Positions 51,655-60,863 are shown, numbered from the stretch's first letter. The stretch: DNA of 64,000 nt from Anderseniella sp963700735 (GCA_963700735.1 CAVOYR010000002.1:62001-126000); one strand, 5' to 3'. Numbers and translations: made by a program. The notes: a model not told the origin generated them from the sequence alone.

Positions 51655-52395
51655 TCAATCCATGACCAAAGGGTCTTCAGCGGGAAAATCCACCCACCTG
51701 AACGTGCCGGGCAGCACGAACTGAACCTCGACACTGCCAGGCGCAACGCCGCGATAGCCGAGCTCACCCTCAAGGTCCACTTCTGCGTCCTTGCTGGCGG
51801 GATGGCCCAGGTCCAGCAGCAGCGAGGCCAGCCTGACCACGGCAACATCATTGCCGAACCCGAAAATGGTGTCGCGCTGCTGGAACTCTGCCTCGCTCAC
51901 CACCATGTCTGCGTCATTGGTCAGCCGGAAGGCTGGCAGATCGCCTGGAATTTCCACCTCGAGGAACGGAAACCGCTTCAGCGGCAGGTCCGGTTCATGG
52001 CGATACCGCGATGGGACCGAGACATAGCCCGGATGCTGCACGCCCCAGTAGGACCCGCCATGCATGAAGTCGCACTTCATCCGCCGGATCTGGCTGGCCC
52101 GGTGCGGCAAGTCAAGTTGCGAGCTGGACGGCAACGGATGCATCAGCATCGACAGAAGCCACAGGCCCAGCAGCTGCATCCCCGGCTGGTCTGCGAAAAC
52201 CTGGATCATGTCGACCCGGTTGCTCGCGTGATAGTGATGGAAACCCTTGCGGCACACGATGTGCGGGCTGGCGAGCTTCTCCGGTGGTGCCGGGAGGTTG
52301 GCAACCGAAAAACTGAACGGCTTGCCCTTCGCGATGGCGCGGTTCATCTGGCGCCGGACAGCGCCGTAGATGCGTTCAAGATCACACACCGGCAT
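51655..52395 (-). CDS. Hypothetical protein upstream of the RTX gene
   Basis: A 246-residue soluble protein of no recognised family. Segments such as HHYHASNRVDMIQVFADQPG, DFMHGGSYWGVQHPGYVSVP and KRFPFLEVEIPGDLPAFRLT show a well-formed globular protein with many aromatic residues. Same strand as the RTX gene, 130 bases upstream of it, so a shared message is possible. No signal peptide. The ATG at 52395 lies before MPVCDLERIYGAVRR. Confidence 0.6.
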   Translation of the reverse strand: MPVCDLERIYGAVRRQMNRAIAKGKPFSFSVANLPAPPEKLASPHIVCRKGFHHYHASNRVDMIQVFADQPGMQLLGLWLLSMLMHPLPSSSQLDLPHRASQIRRMKCDFMHGGSYWGVQHPGYVSVPSRYRHEPDLPLKRFPFLEVEIPGDLPAFRLTNDADMVVSEAEFQQRDTIFGFGNDVAVVRLASLLLDLGHPASKDAEVDLEGELGYRGVAPGSVEVQFVLPGTFRWVDFPAEDPLVMD

Positions 52396-52471
52396 GGATG
52401 CCCCCTGCTTGCCCGGTCAACTGCACGCGAGTGAATCAGAATGCAGGCGTGGCGGCAACCCTGACGTGCGA

Positions 52472-53224
52472 TCAGCCGCGGCCGATGAACGGCATGTTGG
52501 TGGCCATCACGGTCATGAACTGCACGTTGGCATCCAGCGGCAGCGATGCCATGTAGACGACCGCACTTGCCACGTTGGACACGTCCATAACCGGTTCCGG
52601 CTTCACCGAGCCATCGGCCTGCGGCACGCCCTTGCGCATGGCGTCGGTCATGGCGGACGCCGCATTGCCGATGTCGATCTGCGAGCAGGCGATGTTGAAG
52701 GCGCGGCCATCCAGCGAGATCGACTTTGTCAGCCCGGTAATGGCGTGCTTGGACGCGGTATAGGCCGCCGAGCCCGGCCGCGGCGTGTGCGCCGAGATGG
52801 ACCCGTTGTTGATGATGCGGCCGCCTTGCGGGCTCTGGTCACGCATCATCGCGAATGCATGGCTTGCGACCAGGAAAGCCCCGTCCAGGTTGACGCCCAG
52901 TACCGTGCGCCAGTTGTCATAGGTCATGTCGGCAATGTTGCCGGGCTTGCCGAAGCTGCCGGCATTGTTGAACACCATGTCGAGCCGGCCATGCACCCGG
53001 GCGATCTCTCCATAAAGACTGGCGACCGCCGCAGGGTCAGTCACGTCGCACGGCACCACCAGCATATGGCCACCGGCCTCGCCTGCCTTCGTTACCGTTT
53101 CATGTAGCGCACTGGCGCGCCGTCCCGTCAGCACCACCTGCCATCCGGCCTCGGCCAGGGCAATGGCGCAGGCCTGCCCGATGCCCGACCCGGCACCGGT
53201 TACGAGAGCGATCCTGGAGGTCAT
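52472..53224 (-). CDS. Short-chain dehydrogenase/reductase
   Basis: A 250-residue classical SDR: VTGAGSGIGQACAIALAEAG (nucleotide motif), VFNNAGSFGKPG, GSISAHTP with Ser and AYTASKHAITG with catalytic Tyr and Lys. Two MaoC-type dehydratase genes lie directly upstream on the same strand, 29 bases away, so the three probably act on the same hydroxyacyl-type substrate, the SDR oxidising or reducing and the MaoC proteins (de)hydrating (inference). Confidence 0.92.
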   Translation of the reverse strand: MTSRIALVTGAGSGIGQACAIALAEAGWQVVLTGRRASALHETVTKAGEAGGHMLVVPCDVTDPAAVASLYGEIARVHGRLDMVFNNAGSFGKPGNIADMTYDNWRTVLGVNLDGAFLVASHAFAMMRDQSPQGGRIINNGSISAHTPRPGSAAYTASKHAITGLTKSISLDGRAFNIACSQIDIGNAASAMTDAMRKGVPQADGSVKPEPVMDVSNVASAVVYMASLPLDANVQFMTVMATNMPFIGRG

Positions 53225-53253
53225 CGGCTGGGTCCCTGTATTGAGGTTGCGGC

Positions 53254-53754
53254 TCAGGTGCCGGTGTTGCCACGGCAGGCGAACATGACGGTGGAGTCGT
53301 AGGAATAGACCTTGTCACCATGCTGGTTGTGCCCAACCGGCGTCAGCGTGACGAGGCCCCAGCCCGGCCGGGAGTTCATCTTGCGCGCGCCGGTGATGGT
53401 ACCTGAAAACGTCACCGTGTCGCCGGGATAGACCGGCTTCAGCCACTGCATGTTGGTATAGCCCGGCGACGGTCCGAGTGCCGGCAACGGCTCGCCGCGT
53501 GCCTCGGCTTGCGCGCGAAGGCCGAAATGATAGGACGCCAGCACCTTCATGCAGGCCGCAGCCGTTTGCCAGCCTGATGCTGACAACCTGCCGAAATGCG
53601 AGCGCGCCGCCGCCTCGTCGTCCAGGTGAAAGCCTTGCGGATCATACTGGCGGGCAAACGCCAGCACCGCCTCGCGGGTGAAGTGATGCTCGCCATAGAC
53701 CGCATGCTGGCCCGGCTCGAAGTCTTCCAGCCAGATCGAGGTGTATCCGCTCAT
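53254..53754 (-). CDS. MaoC-family dehydratase, first
   Basis: A 166-residue hotdog-fold protein of the MaoC/(R)-enoyl-CoA hydratase type: FARQYDPQGFHLDDEAAARS carries the Asp-x5-His-like hydratase pair, and GLVTLTPVGHNQHGDKVYSY fits the end of the domain. Its start overlaps the stop of the second MaoC gene by four bases. The two probably form a heterodimer or tandem pair acting on acyl thioesters. Confidence 0.9.
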   Translation of the reverse strand: MSGYTSIWLEDFEPGQHAVYGEHHFTREAVLAFARQYDPQGFHLDDEAAARSHFGRLSASGWQTAAACMKVLASYHFGLRAQAEARGEPLPALGPSPGYTNMQWLKPVYPGDTVTFSGTITGARKMNSRPGWGLVTLTPVGHNQHGDKVYSYDSTVMFACRGNTGT

Positions 53755-54224
53755 GGCTGTGTCCCCGCTGAGGCGCTACGCACCTTGAACAGGTTCACGC
53801 CGGTCATCTCGGTCTTGACCGTGCCATGCTGGTCCAGTGCCTGCCAGCACATGGTGACGATGCCCATCTCCGGCCGGCGCGTCGACACCCGCTTGTCGAG
53901 CACCTCGTAGCGCAACGTCAGCACGTCGTCGGCGTAGACCGGCTTGAGCCATTTCGTTTCCTGGATGCCGAAGGAGCCCATGCCTGCCGACCGGCTGGCA
54001 TACCCGTCCACCATCAGCCGGTTCATGATGGCGCAGACCTGCCAGCCCGACGCGCACAATCCGCCCAGCACCGAATTGCGCGCCAGGTCCTCGTCCAGGT
54101 GAAATGGTTGCGGGTCCCATTCGCGGGCGTACTCGCGGATGAGATCGGCCGACATCGCATACGGCCCCTGGGTGTTGACGTCGCCGATGGCGAAGTCCTC
54201 GTAGTGCAGAAGTTCCCCTGTCAT
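53751..54224 (-). CDS. MaoC-family dehydratase, second
   Basis: A 157-residue paralog of the gene that follows it: YAREWDPQPFHLDEDLARNS carries the catalytic Asp and His in the same spacing, and PVYADDVLTLRYEVLDKRVS corresponds to the strand region of its partner (PVYPGDTVTFSGTITGARKM). First gene of the MaoC-MaoC-SDR set; its ATG at 54224 starts MTGELLHYEDFAIGDV. It is divergent from the sulfotransferase-like gene with about 100 bases between. Confidence 0.9.
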   Translation of the reverse strand: MTGELLHYEDFAIGDVNTQGPYAMSADLIREYAREWDPQPFHLDEDLARNSVLGGLCASGWQVCAIMNRLMVDGYASRSAGMGSFGIQETKWLKPVYADDVLTLRYEVLDKRVSTRRPEMGIVTMCWQALDQHGTVKTEMTGVNLFKVRSASAGTQP

Positions 54225-54324
54225 GACACAAGCTTTTCAGCCAGCTTGCCGGGCGGGTCAAGGGCACAATGATGCATGGCCGACCCGCCGTGCCGGGTAG
54301 TGTGTCATTGCAGCAGCTACAGTC

Positions 54325-55221
54325 TTGGCATGGCTGCCCGATCTGCTGCATGGTTTGATGATGGATGATGGCTTGAACCTGCGCGCCCTGCCTACGATTG
54401 ATGCGTTGTACGGCGCTGCCTATGACCAGCGGGCAGATGCGTCCGCACCGGTGCGCAAGCTCATAGTTTGCGCGACGCCCCGCAGCTCAAGCTACTACCT
54501 TGCGCAACTTGCCCATTCTGCGGGGTGCGGCCTGCCGCTGGAATACTTCCAGACCGGCGCCGAGCAGGAACTGGCAGCGCGCCTGCAGGTGCGGCCCGGC
54601 GACCGTGACTTTACGACAGATGAATACCTCGATGCCGTGATGCAGGCGCGCAGTTTCAACGGTATTTTCGCAACCAAGCTGCTGCATGGCCAGTTGCGGC
54701 GGCTCGGCCGCGATGTCCTCGGCAAGCGCCTGTTCGATGGGGCTGTCGTGGTGTACCTGACGCGCCGGAACCTTGCGGCCCAGGCCGTATCCATCACGCT
54801 GGCCAGCCTGACCGGCAACTGGCACGGACATGCAGGGCAAGGGCTGGCACCGGGCAGGTTCAGCGACGACATGTTGCTGCAGCGCCTGAAGCGAGCGCTG
54901 CGCAACCTGGCGAACGACGAGGCCTCGTTCCGCTACTTCTTCGCCGCAGAGCGCATCAGTCCGATATGCCTGTTCCAGGAAGACCTTGTGGCCAGCCCCG
55001 CCACGGCAATCGCCGCCATTGCAGACAGCCTCGGCCAGCCGTTCGATCCAGGGCAATTGCTGGCTGCGGCATCGTCGGTGTCAGCCTACAAGGACAACGA
55101 AGACCTCCGCCGGCACCTGAAGGAGGACATCCTGCCCCGTCTCGACGGTTACGGCCATGTGCTGAGGTCGGGCCGCTGGTCGCGAATTGTGAAGCGAAAG
55201 CTCGGCAGGCCCGCCCATTGA
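54325..55221 (+). CDS. Stf0-type sulfotransferase-like protein
   Basis: A 298-residue protein resembling Stf0 (trehalose-type) sulfotransferases: LIVCATPRSSSYYLAQLAHS is the 5'-phosphosulfate loop (usual PRSGT/S, here PRSSS), VVVYLTRRNLAAQAVSITLA the 3'-phosphate site and ICLFQEDLVASPATAIAAIA the late strand-loop region. It would transfer sulfate from PAPS to a hydroxyl, substrate unknown. The start is uncertain; ATG at 54358 or 54361 is as likely as 54325, and none has a good ribosome binding site. Convergent with ychF, two bases apart. Confidence 0.8.
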   Translation: MAWLPDLLHGLMMDDGLNLRALPTIDALYGAAYDQRADASAPVRKLIVCATPRSSSYYLAQLAHSAGCGLPLEYFQTGAEQELAARLQVRPGDRDFTTDEYLDAVMQARSFNGIFATKLLHGQLRRLGRDVLGKRLFDGAVVVYLTRRNLAAQAVSITLASLTGNWHGHAGQGLAPGRFSDDMLLQRLKRALRNLANDEASFRYFFAAERISPICLFQEDLVASPATAIAAIADSLGQPFDPGQLLAAASSVSAYKDNEDLRRHLKEDILPRLDGYGHVLRSGRWSRIVKRKLGRPAH

Positions 55222-55222
55222 C

Positions 55223-56320
55223 CTAGTTGTTGAAACGGAAGTGCATCACGTCGCCATCGGCAACCGTGTATTCCTTGCCTTCCAGCCGCATCTTGCCGGC
55301 ATCGCGCGCGCCCGCCTCGCCCCCCAGTGACACGTAGTCATTGTAGGCAATGGTTTCAGCGCGGATGAAGCCCTTCTCGAAGTCGGTGTGGATGACGCCT
55401 GCCGCCCCCGGTGCGCGGGTGCCGGCGGTGATGGTCCAGGCGCGTGCTTCCTTCGGGCCGACGGTGAAATAGGTCAAAAGCTTCAGCAGGCTGTAGCCCG
55501 CCCGGATGACCCGGTTCAGGCCCGGCTCCTCCAGCCCGATGGCTTCGAGGTAGTCGCGCTGCTCGGCATCATCGAGCACCGCGATCTCGCTTTCGATCTT
55601 GGCCGACACGACCACCGCTTCTGCACCTTGCGAGGCCGCGAATTGCTTCACCTTGTCGGAGAACGCATTGCCCTTGTCGGCGGCAGCTTCCTCCACGTTG
55701 CAGACGTACAGCACCGGCTTGGACGTCAGCAGGCCGAGCATGCGGAAGGCTTTCAACTCGTCGTCAGCCACCGTCAGTTCGCGCGCCGGACGGCCTTCGC
55801 GCAGCAACTCCAGCGGGCGCAACATCAGTTCATAGTCGGCCTTGGCCTGCTTTTCGCCGGACTTTGCCTTCTTCTCGACGCCCGCAATGCGCTTTTCGAG
55901 GCTTTCGAGGTCCGCCAGCATCAGCTCGGTCTCGATGGTCTCGATGTCGGCCAGCGGATCGATGCGGCCTTCGACATGGGTGATGTCGCCATCCTCGAAG
56001 CAGCGCACCACGTGGGCCACTGCATCCACCTCGCGGATGTTGGCCAGGAACTGGTTGCCAAGCCCCTCGCCCTTCGACGCACCCTTCACCAGCCCCGCAA
56101 TGTCCACGAAGGTCAGCCGCGTCGGAATGATCTGGCCCGACTTGGCAACGGCCGCCAGCTTCGTCAGCCGCGGATCCGGCACCGCCACGTCACCGACATT
56201 CGGCTCGATGGTGCAGAACGGATAATTGGCCGCCTGTGCCGCGGCCGTTTGCGTCAATGCATTGAACAGGGTCGACTTGCCGACGTTCGGCAGCCCCACG
56301 ATGCCACACTTGAAACCCAT
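55223..56320 (-). CDS. ychF: Ribosome-binding ATPase YchF
   Basis: A 365-residue P-loop ATPase of the Obg/OLA1 group that binds the 70S ribosome. GIVGLPNVGKSTLFNAL is the P-loop, VDIAGLVKGASKGEGLGNQF switch II, and VLYVCNVEEAA the NxxE that marks ATP rather than GTP specificity. The C-terminal TGS domain ends GDVMHFRFNN. Its ATG overlaps the pth stop by one base, as in many alphaproteobacteria, giving the rplY-pth-ychF operon. Confidence 0.97.
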   Translation of the reverse strand: MGFKCGIVGLPNVGKSTLFNALTQTAAAQAANYPFCTIEPNVGDVAVPDPRLTKLAAVAKSGQIIPTRLTFVDIAGLVKGASKGEGLGNQFLANIREVDAVAHVVRCFEDGDITHVEGRIDPLADIETIETELMLADLESLEKRIAGVEKKAKSGEKQAKADYELMLRPLELLREGRPARELTVADDELKAFRMLGLLTSKPVLYVCNVEEAAADKGNAFSDKVKQFAASQGAEAVVVSAKIESEIAVLDDAEQRDYLEAIGLEEPGLNRVIRAGYSLLKLLTYFTVGPKEARAWTITAGTRAPGAAGVIHTDFEKGFIRAETIAYNDYVSLGGEAGARDAGKMRLEGKEYTVADGDVMHFRFNN

Positions 56321-57042
56321 CAGTTGTCGTCCTTGTTGCCCAGGATTTTTCTCAGAAGATCAGCCATCGGGCCGGACTTGGCCATCGGCGGCTTCTTGGC
56401 CGGCGTTCTGGCCTGGTGAACGTGGCTCTGCTTTTTCGCAGGCTGCCTGGCAGGCTTTTCCGGTTCGCCCGCCATGGAGCCCATCGCCAGCGCAACCTTG
56501 TTCATGAACCCGGCATCGTCACCCTTGACCAGCAGGTCCGCGTGCGAGCCCACCGCCCCGATCAGCGGGTCGAGCCAGTCATGGTCGGCCTTGGCGAAGT
56601 CGCCCAGCACATGGGCCGTCACCCGGTCCTTGTGGCCAGGGTGGCCAATGCCCAGCCGCACGCGGCGGTAGTCCTTGCCGCAATGCGCATCGATCGAGCG
56701 GATGCCGTTGTGACCGCCGGCACCGCCACCGGTCTTGATGCGCAGCTTGCCCGGCGCCAGGTCGAGTTCATCGTAGAGCACCACGAGGCTGTCAGGTCCG
56801 AGGTTGTAGAACCGCATCGCTTCACCGACGGCCCGGCCGAACTCGTTCATGAAGGTTTGCGGCTTCATCACCAGCACGCTTTCACCGCCCAGCATCCCTT
56901 CCGAGACCTCAGCCTGGAACTTCTTGCGCCACGGCGAAAAGCCATGGCGGCGAACAATCTCGTCCGCCGCCATGAAACCGATATTGTGCCGTTGACCGGC
57001 ATGCTTGGGACCGGGGTTGCCAAGGCCTGCGATGATCAGCAT
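56320..57042 (-). CDS. pth: Peptidyl-tRNA hydrolase
   Basis: A 240-residue enzyme that frees tRNA from drop-off peptidyl-tRNAs. GLGNPGPKHAGQRHNIGFMA holds the catalytic His and Asn, VVLYDELDLAPGKLRIK the Asp, and GAGGHNGIRSID the substrate loop. It is longer than the usual ~190 residues because of a basic Lys/Pro tail (KKQSHVHQARTPAKKPPMAK), common in alphaproteobacteria. Between rplY (53 bases) and ychF. Confidence 0.96.
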   Translation of the reverse strand: MLIIAGLGNPGPKHAGQRHNIGFMAADEIVRRHGFSPWRKKFQAEVSEGMLGGESVLVMKPQTFMNEFGRAVGEAMRFYNLGPDSLVVLYDELDLAPGKLRIKTGGGAGGHNGIRSIDAHCGKDYRRVRLGIGHPGHKDRVTAHVLGDFAKADHDWLDPLIGAVGSHADLLVKGDDAGFMNKVALAMGSMAGEPEKPARQPAKKQSHVHQARTPAKKPPMAKSGPMADLLRKILGNKDDN

Positions 57043-57095
57043 GTGAGCCTCGTGAGGTACCCCCGGCAGGTTTTGCCAGCCGGGGGAGGCCGGTA

Positions 57096-57755
57096 TCAGC
57101 TCTCGCCGCCGTCTTCCGCAGCGTCGTCACCGTCAGCTTCCGCTTCGCCGTCTTCGGCTGGTGCAACTTCTTCGTCATCCGTCGTGCCACCCGATGGGGC
57201 CGCAATGGTCGCGATGGTGAAGTCACGGTCGGTGATGGTGAAGGTCACGTGTTCCGGCAGCTTCATGTCGGAGGCGTGGATGTTGTCACCCAGGTTCAGG
57301 CCCGACAGGTCAACTTCAAAACCTTCCGGGATCTCGTCAGCCGGGCACATCACTTCAACCTCGTGGCGCACCACGTTGAGCACGCCGCCGCGCTTGAGGC
57401 CCTTGGACTGGTCTTCATTGATGAAGTGCACCGGCACCATGACGGCAATGCGGGCATTCTTGCCCAGCCGCAGGAAGTCGACGTGGATGATGAAGTCACG
57501 AACCGGGTCGAACTGCAGGTCACGCGGAATGGCGCGCACCTTGGTGCCGTCGACGTTGATGTCCACCAGGGTAGACATGAAGCGTCCGGTCTGGATCTGC
57601 TTCGTGAGTTCCCGGGAATCCATCGAAATCATCTGGGGTTCTTTCTTGTCGCCGTAGATTACTCCCGGGACGCGGCCTTCGCGACGAACAGCCCGGGCGG
57701 CCCCCTTGCCGGCCCGGTCGCGCGAGGCAGCATTAAGATTGACGGTCTGTGACAT
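57096..57755 (-). CDS. rplY: Ribosomal protein L25/Ctc
   Basis: A 219-residue L25 of the long Ctc type that binds 5S rRNA and the central protuberance of the 50S subunit. RDRAGKGAARAVRREGRVPG and GVIYGDKKEPQMISMDSREL mark the L25 domain; a beta domain follows and the last ~40 residues are acidic (EEVAPAEDGEAEADGDDAAE). First gene of rplY-pth-ychF. In many relatives prs lies directly upstream; here about 3 kb of other genes separate them. Confidence 0.96.
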   Translation of the reverse strand: MSQTVNLNAASRDRAGKGAARAVRREGRVPGVIYGDKKEPQMISMDSRELTKQIQTGRFMSTLVDINVDGTKVRAIPRDLQFDPVRDFIIHVDFLRLGKNARIAVMVPVHFINEDQSKGLKRGGVLNVVRHEVEVMCPADEIPEGFEVDLSGLNLGDNIHASDMKLPEHVTFTITDRDFTIATIAAPSGGTTDDEEVAPAEDGEAEADGDDAAEDGGES

Positions 57756-58079
57756 CGTCGAAGTCTCCTGCTGTCTTGCATCAGATATGAGCGTGTCCAG
57801 CGGTTAAGCAGCCGAATACGCAGCGAAAATCCGGCCGGGGTCTCCTCCAGGGGTGAACGAGCCCGGCAATCGGATTGCGGGCTTATACATAAAGCGGCAA
57901 CGGCGCGCAATGCATGGCTTGCCGCACTGGCGCGGTATCGAAGCCACCGGCACCTGTGGCATATATGTCACGGTTCACGACAAAACGCCTGCAAAACTCA
58001 ATTAATGACTGCAAAGAACGTCGATTTGTGTTCTTTAGACGGAAGGCAATGCACACGATCGAATCGCAGGGGTCTTCCG
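57756..58079. other. Gap between rplY and the outer-membrane protein gene
   Basis: About 320 non-coding bases between divergent genes. The promoters of rplY and of the outer-membrane protein gene must lie here, but no convincing -35/-10 pair stands out. No repeat or RNA gene is seen. Confidence 0.4.
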
Positions 58080-58985
58080 ATGAAAAAGCTCATTCTTGCT
58101 GCAACTGCAGCCCTTCTCGCCTCCACCAGCATGGCCAGCGCGGCTGACATGGACTACGAGCGCCAGCTTGGCCTGATCGTCTCCGGTGTCGTGGATCAGT
58201 GGGTCGGCGGGCAGTACATGACCAACAGCCCTGCATTATTCGGCGAAGCAGACGATTTCGTGTTGGCCAATGGTGGCGAAGGCCGCCTCAGCCTGCCGCT
58301 TGGCGAGAAGCTGTCGATCCAGTCTGACCTCAAGTACGAGTACAATTCGTATGCCACCGAAAACTTCCCGTCCAATGACACTCTCGGGCAGCGGTACACC
58401 TTCCAGGGAACCGGTCACCTGAGCTGGCGTGATCCGTCCACGTTCCTGCTGGGCGTCTTCGGCGGTGCGGGTGCGACGGATTCCACCCTTGGCCGCTACG
58501 ACGTGAGCTACTTCGGTGGTGAAGCTCAGTTCTACATGAACGACATCACACTGTACGCGCAGGGCGGTTATGTCGATTTTGACGTCCGCACCAACAATTT
58601 CTTTGCGCTTCCTCTCAACGATGGCATCTTCGCACGCGGTGTACTGCGTTGGTTCCTGACGCCGGAAAGCCGGCTGCAGATCCAGGGTACCTACCTGAGC
58701 GCAGAATACGAATTGACCGGGGCTGATATGGACGCATTCTCGGTTGGCGCCCGCTACGACACCAATATCAACTTGCCGATCATGGGCTCCACTCCGCTGT
58801 ACGTTGCTTATCGCGGCGTGTTTCGCGACAACTGCGCGGCGATTGGGGAGTCAATGGACGATCACACGTTCATGGTCGGTACCAGCTACTCGTTCTCTGG
58901 CGGCATGCTGACGGTTGATCGCCAGGGCGCAACGCTCGACTCGCCGGACTTCAACTACGCGTGCTTCGGCCCGACAGGTCCATGA
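58080..58985 (+). CDS. Outer-membrane beta-barrel protein
   Basis: A 301-residue protein with a Sec signal peptide (MKKLILAATAALLASTSMAS, cleavage near SA-ADMDYE). The mature part alternates short hydrophobic strands with Gly/Asn-rich turns (RYTFQGTGHLSWRDPSTFLL, SYFGGEAQFYMNDITLYAQG, GIFARGVLRWFLTPESRLQI), the pattern of a porin-like barrel in the outer membrane. No family recognised. AGGGG precedes the ATG at 58080. A decayed tandem copy follows at 59287. Confidence 0.75.
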   Translation: MKKLILAATAALLASTSMASAADMDYERQLGLIVSGVVDQWVGGQYMTNSPALFGEADDFVLANGGEGRLSLPLGEKLSIQSDLKYEYNSYATENFPSNDTLGQRYTFQGTGHLSWRDPSTFLLGVFGGAGATDSTLGRYDVSYFGGEAQFYMNDITLYAQGGYVDFDVRTNNFFALPLNDGIFARGVLRWFLTPESRLQIQGTYLSAEYELTGADMDAFSVGARYDTNINLPIMGSTPLYVAYRGVFRDNCAAIGESMDDHTFMVGTSYSFSGGMLTVDRQGATLDSPDFNYACFGPTGP

Positions 58986-59081
58986 CCCGGTCACAACCTG
59001 ATCGGCGCCCAGATGATGACGCTGGAACAGTGGAACAGCCGTAGCTTGTAAGTGAGTGGCAATCCTCCCTGATTGAACTTC

Positions 59082-59116
59082 AACCCCGGATGCTTTCTCC
59101 AGCGTCCGGGGTTTTT
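59082..59116 (+). terminator. Terminator after outer-membrane protein gene
   Basis: aaccccgga ... tccggggttttt with a central tgctttctccagcg, a strong stem followed by T5. The same structure, with two base changes in the loop, follows the tandem copy at 60207, so it was duplicated with the gene. Confidence 0.87.
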
Positions 59117-59286
59117 CGTTGCGCGCAGGCCACACAGTCTCGCTCCGGTAGCTGTTGCAAGTATGTCACTATTGCCGGAAAAACGATCACCACACGGACA
59201 AGACTGCTGATTTCCGGAATGTTCCATGCGTTATTGCACGGACGAACGGGGGTTCAATTACATAATCTCAAGTAGGGGAAATTCAG

Positions 59287-60179
59287 ATGAAGAAGTCGAT
59301 CCTGGCGGCGTCCGCCGCCCTTGCTTGCCTCGACCAGCCTCAGCCAGCGCTGCTGACATGGACTACGAGCGCGCAGCTCGGACTGATCGTCTCCGGCGTC
59401 GTCGACCAGTGGGCCGGCGTGCAGTTCATCAATGAAGAGAATGGTCCCTCAGACGCATTCTTCGCCAATGGCGGCGAAGGCCTGCTCAGCCTGCCGCTGG
59501 GAACCAACCTGTCGATCCAGTCTGACATCAAGTACGAATACAATCGATACCGCACTCGAAGCGCCAAACTTCGCCGATCCATGGGGGCCGCGCTATTCGT
59601 TCCAGGGCGCAGCCCACTTGAGCTGGCGCGACCCGTCGCAAGGCCTGTTCGGCGTTTTCGGTGGTGCCGGTGTGGCTAGACTTCAACCCCGGAGGCCGCT
59701 ATGACGTCAGCTTCTTCGGCGGTGAAGCCCAGTTCTATATCGACAACATCACCCTGTATGCCCAGGGCGGCTATGTCGATTTTGACGTGCGGAGCGGCTT
59801 TGGTTCGCTCGAAGACGGCATCTTTGCCCGCGGCGTTTTCCGCTGGTTCACCATGACAGACAGCCGCCTGCAACTGGAAGCCACCTACGCCGACCTTGAC
59901 CACACCTTTGGCGGAAGCAGCGAAGTGATCAGCGGCAAGGCCCGCTATGACTTCAACATCGACTTGCCGATTGCCGGCAGCACGCCGCTGTTCGTCGCCT
60001 ATCGTGGCACCCATCGCGACAATTGCACGTTCAACGGCGGTGACGACGTGACCGATCACACGGTCATGATCGGCACCAGCTACTCGTTCTCCGGCGGGCG
60101 GCTCACGGTGGACCGCCAGGGTGCCACTCTTGATACGCCAGATATCGGCCACATGGCTGCTTGCAGCCTGTTGGACTGA
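59287..60179 (+). pseudogene. Decayed tandem copy of the outer-membrane protein
   Basis: Reassembled across frames this is a paralog of the 58080 gene: MKKSILAASAALA, then SAADMDYERAA in another frame, QLGLIVSGVVDQWAGVQF back in the first, EAPNFADPWGPRYSFQGAAH in a third and GRYDVSFFGGEAQFYIDNIT in the original second. At least four one-base shifts between about 59325 and 59690 break it. The C-terminal half (59661-60179) is open and well conserved. ATG 59287 follows AGGGGAAATTCAG. Either a true pseudogene or a cluster of sequencing indels. Confidence 0.75.
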
Positions 60180-60206
60180 CGACACCCGCCCGCGTGGCAG
60201 CATTAC

Positions 60207-60242
60207 AACCCCGGATGCTTTGACCAGCGTCCGGGGTTTTTT
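60207..60242 (+). terminator. Terminator after the decayed copy
   Basis: aaccccgga ... tccggggttttttg; near-identical to the hairpin at 59082. It may also help to end the convergent DUF1989 gene, whose stop is at 60246. Confidence 0.85.
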
Positions 60243-60245
60243 GTC

Positions 60246-60845
60246 TCAGGCGCTGATCACTTCGATAGCGATATCAGTCGGGTTGAAGTTGTTGCACGGG
60301 TTGAGTACCTGCGGGCAGTTGGAAATGACTGCCAGCACGTCCATCTGCGCACGAAGCGTGACGTGATCGCCCGGCTTTGACGAGCCCAGCGCGATCGCTG
60401 CCTCTCCAGCCGTGCCGACCGGCACTGTCATGAACCAGTTGACGTTTGGCACCACGTCCTTCCAGCCCAGCCCGTGCTCAGCAAGCGCTGCCAGGAAGTT
60501 CTCCCGGCAGCCCTCGTTGGCCACGCCATAGAGCATTTCGTTGGACGGCTTTGAGCAGCATCCGCCGATGGTGTCGTGCCCGCCGAACGTGTCTTCCTCG
60601 ATGGTGAACAGTGCCTGCGCTCTGTCGGAATAAAGCGTGTGCCCGCTCGTCAGCAGGATGGTGCCCGCGGCCTTCATCGTGTTGGGAGCATGGTAGCGCT
60701 CGGCCGGATCGTGCGCGTTGTAGCACAGGAAATCCACCGCCTGGGCGCCGTGTGTGTCGATGATGCGAAGCGCCTCACCCGCCCGGATGATGCGCGACCA
60801 GGGTGCGCGCGCCGGGATGGTTTCGCGATGGATCACCCTTGTCAT
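60246..60845 (-). CDS. DUF1989 / urea-carboxylase-associated family protein
   Basis: A 199-residue protein of the DUF1989 family (UAAP): AQAVDFLCYNAHDPAERYHA, DTIGGCCSKPSNEMLYG with a metal-binding Cys/His cluster, and VISNCPQVLNPCNNFNPTDI at the end. Relatives encoded in pairs next to urea or guanidine carboxylase form carboxyguanidine deiminase (family knowledge); here it stands alone with no partner or carboxylase, so its substrate is uncertain. The next gene upstream is prs, 18 bases away on the same strand. Confidence 0.88.
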   Translation of the reverse strand: MTRVIHRETIPARAPWSRIIRAGEALRIIDTHGAQAVDFLCYNAHDPAERYHAPNTMKAAGTILLTSGHTLYSDRAQALFTIEEDTFGGHDTIGGCCSKPSNEMLYGVANEGCRENFLAALAEHGLGWKDVVPNVNWFMTVPVGTAGEAAIALGSSKPGDHVTLRAQMDVLAVISNCPQVLNPCNNFNPTDIAIEVISA

Positions 60846-60863
60846 CGCCGCTCCTGTGGAGGG

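Noticed and set aside
54325..55221. The 54325 gene as a conventional PRSGT sulfotransferase with assured activity
   Set aside because: The phosphosulfate loop reads PRSSS rather than PRSGT/S, so only 'sulfotransferase-like' is claimed.
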